Assembly (NCBI GenBank): GCA_963786625.1
Contig: CAWAZS010000001.1
Span: 310,001-374,000 of the forward strand
DNA length: 64,000 nucleotides
Source of the DNA: CAIWHR01 sp963786625
GTDB lineage: Bacteria; Pseudomonadota; Gammaproteobacteria; Burkholderiales; Casimicrobiaceae
Reading direction: 5' to 3'
Shown: positions 35,056-43,394 of the stretch, one piece after another
Numbering within the stretch: the stretch's first letter is position 1
Layout: every line of letters begins with the position of its first letter
Notes under the pieces: model-generated
What the model saw: the letters and a program-made list of their open reading frames with translations, nothing else
What the model was told of the DNA's origin: nothing
Databases searched by the model: none
Made by a program: the position numbers and the translations under genes

Positions 35056-35150
35056 GGGTTGCCTCCTTCAAGGTTGCGACGGGTGGGCCGGGCGCGCGTG
35101 GCGCCGGCGTTCGCTGGAGCGATTGCGGCGTCCCGCCTCGCCCCGGTGCT

Positions 35151-35783
35151 TCAGCTGGCCGGCCAGTGCTGCGCGAACACTTGCGCGACCTTCGGCTGCG
35201 CTTCGATGCGCAGCAGGGTTTCGTAGAACGCCGGGCGCGCCTGCTGCAGGTGCGCCCGCGATCCCGACCACTTCGACACGACGGCGGCGAGCAGGTCGAG
35301 CGCGCCAAGCTGCCTGCCCCCGAGGTACGGGCGCGCCGGAAAGACGTCGGCGAACATCTCCCAGTGCCGGTGCAATCGCGCGCGCGTGCCGGCGCGGATG
35401 CGCTCAAGCGTCGCCTCGTCGGCGTCCTCGCACCAGCGCTCGGGAAAATCGATGATGCTGATCGCGGCGTAGCAGTTGGCCGCGATGAACACGAGGCCGC
35501 GGATCGCCTGCGCCCGCGCCGAGTCGTCGTGCGGCAGGAGCCCGCTGTCCGGGTGCCTGCCGCCGAGATGGATGAGGATCGCCGCGCTTTCCGAGAGCGC
35601 GCTGCCGTCGGGCAGCAGGAGAGTCGGGATCTGGCCCAGCGGATTGATCTTCAGCAACTCCGCGAACGCCTCGTTGGTTTCCCACGATGCCGTCTCGACG
35701 ATCCGATACGGGGCGCCGATGATTTCCAGCGCGGCCTGCGTCGATGCCGAGCCGGAGCCTTTCTTGCCGTAGAGCGTGTACAT
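35151..35783 (-). CDS. Glutathione S-transferase family protein
   Basis: 210 residues. Seen: an N-terminal thioredoxin fold MYTLYGKKGSGSASTQAALEIIGAPY, the cis-Pro turn LGQIPTLLLPDGSALSESAAILIHL (glutathione-binding ES motif) and an all-helical C-terminal domain with YLGGRQLGALDLLAAVV. Cytosolic conjugation or detoxification; substrate unknown. GGGGAGG is directly upstream of the ATG. A GGGGTCAG hairpin separates it from lexA. Confidence 0.85.
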   Translation of the reverse strand: MYTLYGKKGSGSASTQAALEIIGAPYRIVETASWETNEAFAELLKINPLGQIPTLLLPDGSALSESAAILIHLGGRHPDSGLLPHDDSARAQAIRGLVFIAANCYAAISIIDFPERWCEDADEATLERIRAGTRARLHRHWEMFADVFPARPYLGGRQLGALDLLAAVVSKWSGSRAHLQQARPAFYETLLRIEAQPKVAQVFAQHWPAS

Positions 35784-35804
35784 CGTTCCTCCCCGGTTTC
35801 ATTT

Positions 35805-35884
35805 AATGGGGTCAGGTTAAGTTATCAAGTGCACCATTGCCTCAGGTGTAGACGCAGCGCTTGATAACTTAACCTGACCCCATT
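35805..35884. repeat. GGGGTCAG-ended hairpin that supplies the lexA stop codon
   Basis: Perfect 25-base arms (35805-35829 and 35860-35884) starting AATGGGGTCAGGTTAAG around about 30 bases. The right arm overlaps the 3' end of lexA: the last codons GMGSG and the TAA are part of the repeat. It could also act as a lexA terminator or attenuator. Confidence 0.88.
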
Positions 35885-36525
35885 CCGCGCACGAGCCCGA
35901 CGGCCACGCCCTCGATGGTCAGCGGCGCCTTCTTCGGGTCGACGACGATCGGCGCGAAGTCCGGATTCTCGGCAACGAGCAAGAGCTGTGCGCCGCGGCG
36001 CTTCAGGCGCTTCACCGTGACCTCGTCGCCGCCGCGTCCGCCCAATCGCGCGACGACGATCTGCCCCGAGCGGGCATCGGCGGTACGGTGCACGGCGAGG
36101 AGGTCGCCGTCGAGGATGCCGGCGTCCTTCATGCTCTGGCCGCGCACGCGCAGCAGGTAATCGGCGCGCGGCGCGAACAGCGCGGGATCGAGCCGCAGAT
36201 GCGCCTCGATGTGCTCGGCGGCGAGGATCGGGCTGCCGGCGGCGACGCGGCCCACCAGCGGCAGGCCCGCGCCCGGCAGCTCCGGCATCTCGGTCAACCG
36301 CAGCCCGCGCGATGCGCCGGGCGTGAGCTCGAGCGCGCCTTTCCTGGCGAGCGCGCGCAGGTGGTCTTCGGCCGAGCTTGCCGTGCTGAAGCCCAGACCC
36401 GCGGCGATCTCGGCGCGCGTGGGCGGCATCCCCGTCGACTCCAGGTGGCGGCGGATCCAGTCGAGGACCTTCTGCTGGCGGGCGGTGAGCGGAAGCGGCG
36501 GTACGGGGGACATCGCGGGGGACAT
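35869..36525 (-). CDS. lexA: LexA repressor, SOS regulator
   Basis: 218 residues. Seen: winged HTH LTARQQKVLDWIRRHLESTGMPPTRAEIAAGLGFSTASSAEDHL, cleavage site VAAGSP (Ala-Gly), catalytic Ser in RVRGQSMKDAGILDGD and Lys in EVTVKRLKRR. Its end is unusual: VGLVRGMGSG, whose last residues and stop codon come from a palindromic repeat, so the native C-terminus may have been cut or replaced. GTG 36528 or ATG 36513 are alternative starts. It probably represses itself and dnaE2 through the ACCGTA-N6-TACGG site. Confidence 0.9.
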   Translation of the reverse strand: MSPAMSPVPPLPLTARQQKVLDWIRRHLESTGMPPTRAEIAAGLGFSTASSAEDHLRALARKGALELTPGASRGLRLTEMPELPGAGLPLVGRVAAGSPILAAEHIEAHLRLDPALFAPRADYLLRVRGQSMKDAGILDGDLLAVHRTADARSGQIVVARLGGRGGDEVTVKRLKRRGAQLLLVAENPDFAPIVVDPKKAPLTIEGVAVGLVRGMGSG

Positions 36526-36544
36526 CACGGGGCGGTCTCCGATA

Positions 36545-36562
36545 GCCGTATGGATATACGGT
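36545..36562 (-). promoter_or_regulatory. Candidate LexA operator of lexA
   Basis: Read toward lexA: ACCGTATATCCATACGGC, arms CCGTA/TACGG around 6 bases, 19 bases upstream of the lexA start. It has the same spacing and arms as the dnaE2 site, so the two define a shared motif. Confidence 0.62.
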
Positions 36563-36697
36563 TATCGAATTATAGGCGGTCGGGGGCGAGCGTCAACCCC
36601 CGCGGCGTCCGCGGGCATCCGGCATCGCGTTGACCGCCATCAACGTCGGGCCGGCGCGGACTGCTAGGATCAACCTTCACCGGGCACCGGGCGACGC

Positions 36698-36877
36698 GTG
36701 AGCCCGCCGGGCCGTCCCAAGGGCGAACACCGGAGCGCGGAGCGCGAAGGTATTCCAATGCGCCCGCCGGGCCGTCCCAAGGGCGAACACCGGAGCGCGG
36801 AGCGCGAAGGTATTCCAATGCGCCCGCCGGGCCGTCCCAAGGGCGAACACCGGAGCGCGGAGCGCGAAGGTACTCCA
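36698..36877 (+). repeat. Three tandem 60-base, 20-codon elements with start codon
   Basis: Three nearly identical 60-base units (36698, 36758, 36818), each opening with GTG or ATG and encoding PPGRPKGEHRSAEREG, each ending in GAAGG plus spacer just before the next start codon. The last one ends exactly at the alcohol dehydrogenase ATG. All three are in frame with that gene. Confidence 0.9.
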
Positions 36878-37879
36878 ATGAGCGCGACGATGCAGGCGAT
36901 GGTATGCGAGGGCACAGGGCGCCCGCTCGCGCTGCGCACGTTGCCGCGGCCCGAAGCCGGACCGGGGGAGGTGCAGATCGCGGTGCGCGCCTGCGGCGTC
37001 TGCCGCACCGATCTGCATCTCGTCGACGGCGAACTGCCGGACCCGAAGGTCCCGGTCATTCCCGGCCACGAGATCGTCGGCACCGTCACCGCGCACGGAC
37101 CCGGTGTCACCGGTCCCGCCGTCGGCACGCGGGTCGGCGTGCCCTGGCTGGGCGGGAGCTGCGGGCATTGCCGCTATTGCACGACGGGCCGCGAGAATCT
37201 CTGCGCGGACGCGCGCTTCACCGGCTATCAGCGCGACGGCGGCTATGCCGAGTACGCGGTCGCCGACGCCCGGTATGTCTTCCCGCTGCCGGCGCGCTAC
37301 GACGACGTGCACGCGGCTCCGCTGCTGTGCGCCGGGCTGATCGGCTACCGTGCCTACGCGATGGCCGCCGACGCGCCCATGCTCGGCCTCTACGGCTTCG
37401 GCGCCGCGGCACACCTGGTCGCGCAGGTTGCCCTCGCGCAGGGGCGCACCGTCTACGCGTTCACGCGGCCCGGCGACCGCGACGCGCAGGCGTTCGCGAG
37501 GGAGGTCGGCGTGCACTGGGCCGGCGACAGCGACGCGGCGCCACCGGCGCCGCTCGACGCCGCGCTGATCTTCGCCCCGGTCGGCGCGCTGGTCCCTGCC
37601 GCGCTCGCCGCGACGGCGCGCGGCGGCACCGTCGTGTGCGCCGGCATCCACATGAGCGACATCCCGGCGTTTGCCTACCGGCTGCTCTGGGGCGAGCGCA
37701 GCCTGCGTTCGGTCGCGAACCTGACCCGCCGCGACGGCGAGGCGTTTCTGGCGCTCGCGGCGACGCTGCCGCTGTCGGTGCACGTCGAAACCTACCCGCT
37801 CGCGCGCGCCAACGACGCGCTCGGCCGGCTGCGTGCCGGCGCGATGGCCGGCGCCGCCGTGTTGACGCCGGGCCTTTGA
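36878..37879 (+). CDS. Zinc-dependent alcohol dehydrogenase (MDR family)
   Basis: 333 residues from the preferred start. Seen: catalytic zinc site RACGVCRTDLHLVDGELP and GHEIVGTV, structural zinc Cys cluster GSCGHCRYCTTGRENLC, and a Rossmann NAD(P) fold LGLYGFGAAAHLVAQVA. Oxidises alcohols or reduces aldehydes. The start ATG 36878 has GAAGG about 9 bases upstream; using the upstream GTG would add 60 residues that are only tandem repeat. A phasin gene follows 125 bases later. Confidence 0.88.
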   Translation: MSATMQAMVCEGTGRPLALRTLPRPEAGPGEVQIAVRACGVCRTDLHLVDGELPDPKVPVIPGHEIVGTVTAHGPGVTGPAVGTRVGVPWLGGSCGHCRYCTTGRENLCADARFTGYQRDGGYAEYAVADARYVFPLPARYDDVHAAPLLCAGLIGYRAYAMAADAPMLGLYGFGAAAHLVAQVALAQGRTVYAFTRPGDRDAQAFAREVGVHWAGDSDAAPPAPLDAALIFAPVGALVPAALAATARGGTVVCAGIHMSDIPAFAYRLLWGERSLRSVANLTRRDGEAFLALAATLPLSVHVETYPLARANDALGRLRAGAMAGAAVLTPGL

Positions 37880-38004
37880 GGGCGTCGAATGAACATGTTC
37901 TGCCGATTCCTGCCGCCATTCGCGGCGCCAGCGGGACCGCAGCATCGGTCCTGCTGGCGAGCCGTCCGCAGTCCCACCCCCACCCAACCAGAGGAGCACT
38001 GACC

Positions 38005-38655
38005 ATGGCCACGAGACCCGCGCCGAAGTCCACCACCAAGCCGGCCGCGCGCAAGCCGGCGCGGAAGAAAGCGAAACCCGCGGCGACGGCCGCGCCGAAA
38101 TCCGCGGCGCAGGCAGCGCAGATGTTCGCGATGCCCGACGCGGCGCAGCTCGCCAAGTACGCGAAGACGCTGACGCCCGAGCAGGCCTTCGAGCTCTATC
38201 GCGCGAACGCGCGGCTCGCGCTCGACGTCATCGACGCGGCGATCGAGAGCACGGCCAAGATGCGCAAGCTGCAATTCGAGGGCGAGGAGCAGGCGCGCAC
38301 GATGCAGAAGAAGGCGGCCCGGCGCGCGGCCGAAGCGGGCGACGTGCCGGCGCTGATGGCTGCCGGCCAGAGCGTGACGCAGGAGGCGGTCGAGCAGTCG
38401 ATGGCCTACTGGAGCCAGATGTTCGACCTGGTCGTCGAGATCCAGAAGCGGCTGTTCACGCTGATGGAAGACCAGATGGCCGGCATGCCCGGCGTGAAGC
38501 AGGCGAAGGCCGCGATGGCGATGATGCCCGACGTGTCCCAGCTGCAGAACGTCGTGTCGGCGATGCAGGGCGTGATGTCGTCCGGCGGGTCGGCCTTCGA
38601 GTCCATGCAGAAGGTCATGGGCGACTTCGCCCGGATGTCGGGGATGAAACGCTGA
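38005..38655 (+). CDS. Phasin-family protein
   Basis: 216 residues. Seen: a Lys/Ala/Pro-rich basic N-terminus (PAARKPARKKAKPAATAAPK) and the phasin_2 domain LTPEQAFELYRANARLALDVIDAAIESTAKMRKLQFEGEEQART, amphipathic and helical throughout, with a Met-rich tail. Coats polyhydroxyalkanoate granules; the basic head could bind DNA as in PhaM-like proteins (inference). GAGGAG Shine-Dalgarno sequence. Stands alone, ahead of a strong hairpin. Confidence 0.82.
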   Translation: MATRPAPKSTTKPAARKPARKKAKPAATAAPKSAAQAAQMFAMPDAAQLAKYAKTLTPEQAFELYRANARLALDVIDAAIESTAKMRKLQFEGEEQARTMQKKAARRAAEAGDVPALMAAGQSVTQEAVEQSMAYWSQMFDLVVEIQKRLFTLMEDQMAGMPGVKQAKAAMAMMPDVSQLQNVVSAMQGVMSSGGSAFESMQKVMGDFARMSGMKR

Positions 38656-38696
38656 CGCGCCGGTTCCGGCACGCCTGAACTTCATCGTCGTGCGTC

Positions 38697-38724
38697 GGCC
38701 GAACGATCGCGGGATCGTTCGGCC
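38697..38724 (+). terminator. Strong hairpin after the phasin gene
   Basis: Perfect 12-base stem GGCCGAACGATC with its complement around a 4-base GCGG loop, 41 bases after the phasin stop. The T-rich stretch follows only after about 10 bases, so termination is probable but not certain. Confidence 0.55.
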
Positions 38725-38775
38725 GGGCACGTCATTTGCTTTTCTCCCAGCTTGCCGATTACGGAGAGCTGGTCG

Positions 38776-39183
38776 ATGACGTCCTTCGATTTCGAGGTTG
38801 TTTCCATTGAAGACGCCCGCCGGGAGCTGGAGGGCGAGGCAAAGCAGCGCGCCGAGTTTGCGCGCAACGCCAGGCAGGTGCAGGATCCGGGCGGGGTGCT
38901 GCTGGAGGCGACCGCGGCGTGGCTGGCCAGCCTGCCCGACGACGTGCGCCCCAACCGGCTGGCGGCGGAGTTTCCGCGGATTGCGAACGGCATCGGCGCG
39001 CTCTGGCCGCAGGCGGCCCGATGCCGGGAATATCTCGATTCGCTCACCGTCGATCCGCGCGGCGGCCCGAGGGGCTTTCCGTTCGACGTCGACCGCGAGC
39101 TCTCCGCGCTCAAGGCGCACTACGCCGGGTTGCGCCCCGACGATCCGGGTGTTCCGCGCCGGGCACCCGCTCGACAAAGATAG
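38776..39183 (+). CDS. Hypothetical protein
   Basis: 135 residues, family not recognised. Helical and charged (ARRELEGEAKQRAEFARNARQVQDPGG), then WLASLPDDVRPNRLAAEFPRIANGI and a middle region with RCREYLDSLTVDPRGGPRGFPF. No membrane segment or signal. GGAGAG lies about 8 bases before ATG 38776, preferred over ATG 38752. Codon use fits the neighbourhood. Confidence 0.55.
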   Translation: MTSFDFEVVSIEDARRELEGEAKQRAEFARNARQVQDPGGVLLEATAAWLASLPDDVRPNRLAAEFPRIANGIGALWPQAARCREYLDSLTVDPRGGPRGFPFDVDRELSALKAHYAGLRPDDPGVPRRAPARQR

Positions 39184-39592
39184 CCAGGACCACCGCCGCC
39201 GGACGCGTGGCGGACAGGGGCCGCAATGTAGGTCCCTCGTCGGGGATTCATCGCAGGCTGTAGTGCACGTTTCGACGGCGCGCGCGGCGCGCGAGGGTTC
39301 CTGTGGCAACGGCTGCACAGCGCCCGGGCGCCGTGGCAAGCCGCCGCCACTGCGACCGCGCGGCGCCACTTCCTCAGGGCGGGCGCCAGCTCGAACAGCG
39401 CCGCTCTGCCGTAGCCTACACATCGCTTCCGTCCGACCACGCGCGCGCCCCATGGCATAGGACTTGCTGCAATGACGGCATTCGGCATGACCCCGGGGCA
39501 CCGCAACCCCGGCAACCGCCGCCGCCATGGAGCCAACCGAGCAAAGCGAGTCCCGCTGCATCCGCGTGGAGCACCACCCGGAGCGGATGCCC
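39184..39592. other. Intergenic region, no gene seen
   Basis: Mixed composition, no frame with a Shine-Dalgarno sequence or a recognisable protein. It presumably holds the promoter of the prepilin-GGDEF/EAL pair. Confidence 0.35.
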
Positions 39593-40072
39593 ATGCCATC
39601 GTGGAAGCCTCGGCGATATCCCGATCGCCGCAGGGGCTTCACGCTGGTCGAGGTGGTGCTGATCGTCGCGATTCTCGGGGTGCTCACGACCCTCGTGGCC
39701 GGCACGTATCAGAGCTACCGCGATCGCCTGAAGCTCGACCAGGCCGTCGGCGACGTCATGACGATATCGCTGTCGATCACGGAATTTCGCGCCGACTACA
39801 AGCGGCTGCCCGCCGACCTCGCCGAGATCGGCAAGAACACGATGCTCGACCCGTGGGGCAATCCGTACCGGTACGTCAACCACGATACGGCGCCGAACGG
39901 GTTCTTCCGCAAGGACAAGAACATCGTCCCCATCAACTCCGACTTCGATCTCTACAGCAGCGGGAAGAACGGGGCCAGCGTACCACCCCTGACCGCCCAG
40001 GCGAGCCGCGACGACATCATCCGCGCCAACGACGGCGCGTTCGTCGGGCTCGCTTCCGTCTACGACCCATGA
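39593..40072 (+). CDS. Type II secretion/type IV pilin-like prepilin
   Basis: 159 residues. Seen: basic leader and cleavage site RRRGFTLVEVVLIVAILGVLTTLVAGTYQSYRDR (prepilin peptidase site Gly-Phe, Glu at +5), then an extracellular domain with DPWGNPYRYVNHDTAPNGF as in GspG-like pseudopilins. GGAG is 9 bases before ATG 39593; the start at 39527 gives an overlong leader. Its stop overlaps the start of the GGDEF/EAL gene (ATGA), unusual for a pseudopilin, which is normally in a gsp operon. No other secretion genes are present here. Confidence 0.82.
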   Translation: MPSWKPRRYPDRRRGFTLVEVVLIVAILGVLTTLVAGTYQSYRDRLKLDQAVGDVMTISLSITEFRADYKRLPADLAEIGKNTMLDPWGNPYRYVNHDTAPNGFFRKDKNIVPINSDFDLYSSGKNGASVPPLTAQASRDDIIRANDGAFVGLASVYDP

Positions 40073-42933
40073 GGATCGAGGGAGCGTTTCTTCGCAGCAA
40101 GGTTGCGCGCCGCATCGTCTGGTTCTTCATCCTGTCGGCGCTGATTCCGATCGCCGCCACCGCGCTGCTGTCGCTCGGCCAGGTGCAGAAGCTGCTGATC
40201 GAGCAGGGCCATGCCCGGCTGGCGCAGACGAGCGAGGGGTACGCGGCGTCGCTCTACGACCGGCTGCTGGCCGCCGAGCAACGGGTGCAGGAGATTGCCG
40301 CGCACGTCGGAGTCGATGGCGCCCCGGAGGATGCGAGTCGCCTGGGACTGCAGCGCCAGTTCCGGAAGATAGCCATCGTCGACAGCGGCGAGCGGGTGCT
40401 GCCGATCTTCGGCGAACCGGGCGCCACGCCCCTTCCGGACACCGCGCAGGTCGCCCAGCTGGCCGAAGGCCGCTTCGTGCTGACCAGCCTGCCGGGCGCG
40501 CGCAACCCGGCCGGCGTCTTTCTCATTCGCGCGCTCGATCCCGCGCACCCGCGCGGGGCAAGGGTGGCCGCCGAGATCGATCCCGGCTATCTCTGGGGCG
40601 ACGTGACGGCGCTGCCCGCCGCGACCGGCCTGTGCGTCACCGACGAAAAGGGCGCGGTGCTGTTCTGCTCGGACGCGGCGGGGATGGCCGCCGCGACCGC
40701 GCTTGCGGCGCGGTCCCGCGACTCCGCGGCCGGACGCTTTGCATTCGAGTTCACAGGAAAGACACACCTCGCCGACTATCGCGAGCTGTTCCTCAAGTCC
40801 CAGTTCGGCACCCGCGCGTGGACGGTCGTCTCCACCAGGCTCGAGTCCGACGTCTTCGCGCCCATCGCCGCGTTCAGGGCGATCTTCTTTCCGGTGACCG
40901 CGCTCGCGTTGCTGGTCGTGGCGCTGCTCTCCGTCGCGCAGGTCCGCCGGACGCTGGGCCCGCTGGAAAAGCTCATCGACGGGACGCGCCGCGCCGGCGA
41001 CCGCGACTTCTCGGCACGGGTCGACGTTTCCGCCGACGACGAGTTCGGCGAGCTCGCGTCGTCGTTCAACTCGATGGCGGCGCGGCTCGGCCGCCAGTTC
41101 ACGGCGCTGCTCACCCTATCCGACATCGACCAGGCGATCCTGTCCCGGCTGGACCTCGACCGTGTCATCGAGACCGTCGTCGTGCGCATGCGCGACATCG
41201 TCCCGGCCGACTTCGTGAGCATCGCCATCGTCGACCGCAATGCGCCGGCGATGCTGCGCGTCTACACCCGCGACCAGGGCGCCGCCGACGGGCTGGTGCT
41301 CGAGCGCTGCGCCTGCTCCACCGACGACACCGCCGAGCTGCTCGCGCATCCCGACGGCCTGTGGGTCGACCGCGAGCGCGCGGTCAAGCCCTATCTGGCG
41401 ACGGTCGCGAAGCTCGGCGCCGCGTCGCTGCTCGTGCTGCCGATCATCTGGCAGGACGCCGTCGTCGGCGTCGTGGTCCTGGGCTTCCGCGGCCGCCCGG
41501 GCCTGACCGACGAGGAGCGGCTGCGCGCCCGGAACCTGGGCGATCGGGTCGGCGTCGCGTTCGCGACGGCGGCCAAGGACGAGCAGCTCTACTACCAGGC
41601 GAACTACGACGCGCTGACCGCGCTTCCGAATCGACTGTATTTCAAGGACCAGCTCGCCCGCCGGTTTGCCCAGGCGCAGCGCGACCCGCAGCAGTTCGCG
41701 CTGCTGTTCATCGATCTCGACAACTTCAAGAACATCAACGACAGCCTCGGCCACGCGGCGGGCGACGAGGTGCTGCGGCAGACCGCGGAGCGTCTGAAGC
41801 AGTGCGTGCGCGAGACCGACACGGTGACGCGGCTCGGCGGCGACGAGTTCACGATCATCCTGTCGCAGATCCGGTCGGCGCGCGACCCGGAGTCCGTCGC
41901 CGAGCACGTGCTGAAGGCGATGACCGCGCCGTTCGTCGTCGCCGGCAACGAGCACTTCCTGAACGCGAGCATCGGCATCGCGCTCTACCCGGCGGACGGC
42001 GCGTCGGCGGAGGATCTGCTGCGCAACGCGGACACGGCGATGTATCGCGCCAAGGAAGGCGGGCGCGGCCGCTACGTGTACTTCGAGGAGCGCATGAACG
42101 TCGCCGCGCTCGCGCGCGTGGGTCTCGAGCGCGACCTGCGCCGCGCCATCGACGCCAACGAGTTCAGCCTCATGTACCAGCCGCAGCTCGACCTGAAGAG
42201 CGGCCGCATTTCCGCCGCGGAAGCGCTGCTGCGCTGGGATTGCCCCGGCCGGGAGCCGCGGATGCCCATGGAATTCATCCAGCTCGCCGAGGAGACGGGG
42301 CTCATCGAGCCGATCGGCGACTGGGTGCTGCGCGAGGCCTGCGGGCAGTATCGCGCCTGGCAGGACGAAGGGATCGCGCTGCCGCGCCTCGCGCTGAACG
42401 TTTCGCCGCGCCAGTTCCGGCAGAAGGGCTTCGTGCAGCGGGTGGCGACGATCGTGCGCGACGCCGGCGTCGCGCCCGATCGCATCGAGCTCGAGATCAC
42501 CGAGAGCCTGCTGATCGATTCGAACAGCGGCGTGGCGGGGATGCTCGACGAACTGCAGGCGCTGGGCGTGACGCTCAGCCTCGACGATTTCGGCACCGGG
42601 TATTCGTCGCTGGCCTATCTGAAGCGGTTCAAGGTCGACACGGTCAAGATCGACCGCGCCTTCGTCACCGAGCTTGCCGGCGACGAGGGTTCGGGCGCCA
42701 TCGCCGCCGCGATCATCGCCATGTCGCACGCGCTGCAGAAACGGGTCGTGGCCGAGGGCGTGGAGACGGAAAAGCAGGCCGCGATCCTCGCCCGGCTCGG
42801 CTGCGACGACATCCAGGGCTACTACATCAGCCGTCCGCTGAGCGCGCGCAATTTCGCCCAGTTCTTCAAGCTGGCGTCCGCCAAGGCGGCCAAGAAGTCG
42901 ACCGCCGCGGCGAAGGTCGCGGCGCGCGCCTGA
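40069..42933 (+). CDS. Membrane GGDEF-EAL c-di-GMP protein
   Basis: 954 residues, intact. Seen: TM1 IVWFFILSALIPIAATALL, periplasmic sensor, TM2 AIFFPVTALALLVVALLSV, HAMP (LIDGTRRAGDRDFSARVDVSADDEFGELASSFNSM), GAF, GGDEF motif RLGGDEFTIIL preceded by an I-site RETD, then EAL motif AAEALLRW with catalytic ELEITES and LDDFGTGYSSL. Both cyclase and phosphodiesterase sites look complete. It makes or breaks cyclic di-GMP in response to a periplasmic cue. Its ATG overlaps the prepilin stop, so the two are translated together. Confidence 0.92.
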   Translation: MRIEGAFLRSKVARRIVWFFILSALIPIAATALLSLGQVQKLLIEQGHARLAQTSEGYAASLYDRLLAAEQRVQEIAAHVGVDGAPEDASRLGLQRQFRKIAIVDSGERVLPIFGEPGATPLPDTAQVAQLAEGRFVLTSLPGARNPAGVFLIRALDPAHPRGARVAAEIDPGYLWGDVTALPAATGLCVTDEKGAVLFCSDAAGMAAATALAARSRDSAAGRFAFEFTGKTHLADYRELFLKSQFGTRAWTVVSTRLESDVFAPIAAFRAIFFPVTALALLVVALLSVAQVRRTLGPLEKLIDGTRRAGDRDFSARVDVSADDEFGELASSFNSMAARLGRQFTALLTLSDIDQAILSRLDLDRVIETVVVRMRDIVPADFVSIAIVDRNAPAMLRVYTRDQGAADGLVLERCACSTDDTAELLAHPDGLWVDRERAVKPYLATVAKLGAASLLVLPIIWQDAVVGVVVLGFRGRPGLTDEERLRARNLGDRVGVAFATAAKDEQLYYQANYDALTALPNRLYFKDQLARRFAQAQRDPQQFALLFIDLDNFKNINDSLGHAAGDEVLRQTAERLKQCVRETDTVTRLGGDEFTIILSQIRSARDPESVAEHVLKAMTAPFVVAGNEHFLNASIGIALYPADGASAEDLLRNADTAMYRAKEGGRGRYVYFEERMNVAALARVGLERDLRRAIDANEFSLMYQPQLDLKSGRISAAEALLRWDCPGREPRMPMEFIQLAEETGLIEPIGDWVLREACGQYRAWQDEGIALPRLALNVSPRQFRQKGFVQRVATIVRDAGVAPDRIELEITESLLIDSNSGVAGMLDELQALGVTLSLDDFGTGYSSLAYLKRFKVDTVKIDRAFVTELAGDEGSGAIAAAIIAMSHALQKRVVAEGVETEKQAAILARLGCDDIQGYYISRPLSARNFAQFFKLASAKAAKKSTAAAKVAARA

Positions 42934-42966
42934 GCCGGGCCGCCGCTCGCTTCCGCGCGATCCGCC

Positions 42967-43278
42967 TCAGACACCGGGCTTCTGCTCCGCGGCCCTTGCC
43001 TGCGCCGCGCGCGTCCGCTCGCGCTGCTCCTCGTGTTCGATGCGGGCGTATTCGGTATTGCTGTCGGCGACCACATGCAGGGGCGGCAGCCGATAGACCG
43101 GGCCATCCGCGGTGATCTCGCCGGTGAACTTGCCGCTGAACTCGGCGCTCGACGGCGCTCGCGCCGCGGTCGCGTCCGTGCGCTCGAGCGGCGCAACGAC
43201 GAAGGACACGGCGAACAATGCGGCGGCGACGAAGGCGAGCCTGCGGTATCCGTCGTCCATCTGATGTCTGCTTTGCAT
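42967..43278 (-). CDS. Hypothetical single-pass membrane/secreted protein
   Basis: 103 residues, family not recognised. Seen: a hydrophobic segment RRLAFVAAALFAVSFVVAPL (signal anchor), a middle KFTGEITADGPVYRLPPLHVVADS, and a charged helical tail EYARIEHEEQRERTRAAQARAAEQ. AGGAGGG lies 6 bases before the ATG. It is divergent from the LysR gene, with about 110 bases between the starts. Confidence 0.55.
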   Translation of the reverse strand: MQSRHQMDDGYRRLAFVAAALFAVSFVVAPLERTDATAARAPSSAEFSGKFTGEITADGPVYRLPPLHVVADSNTEYARIEHEEQRERTRAAQARAAEQKPGV

Positions 43279-43394
43279 GGCGCCCTCCTGTGTGCTGTTG
43301 GAAGTGCTGGTAAGATAATAGAAACAGCAGCCGCAGAGGAAGCGACATGTTTCTGACCGGTTTGGTAAGCTAGGCTAACCAATGGGCAATGACC

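Noticed and set aside
36698..36877. Triple 60-base repeat as a CRISPR or operator array
   Set aside because: No spacers, each unit is coding, in frame, and ends in a ribosome binding site and start codon.
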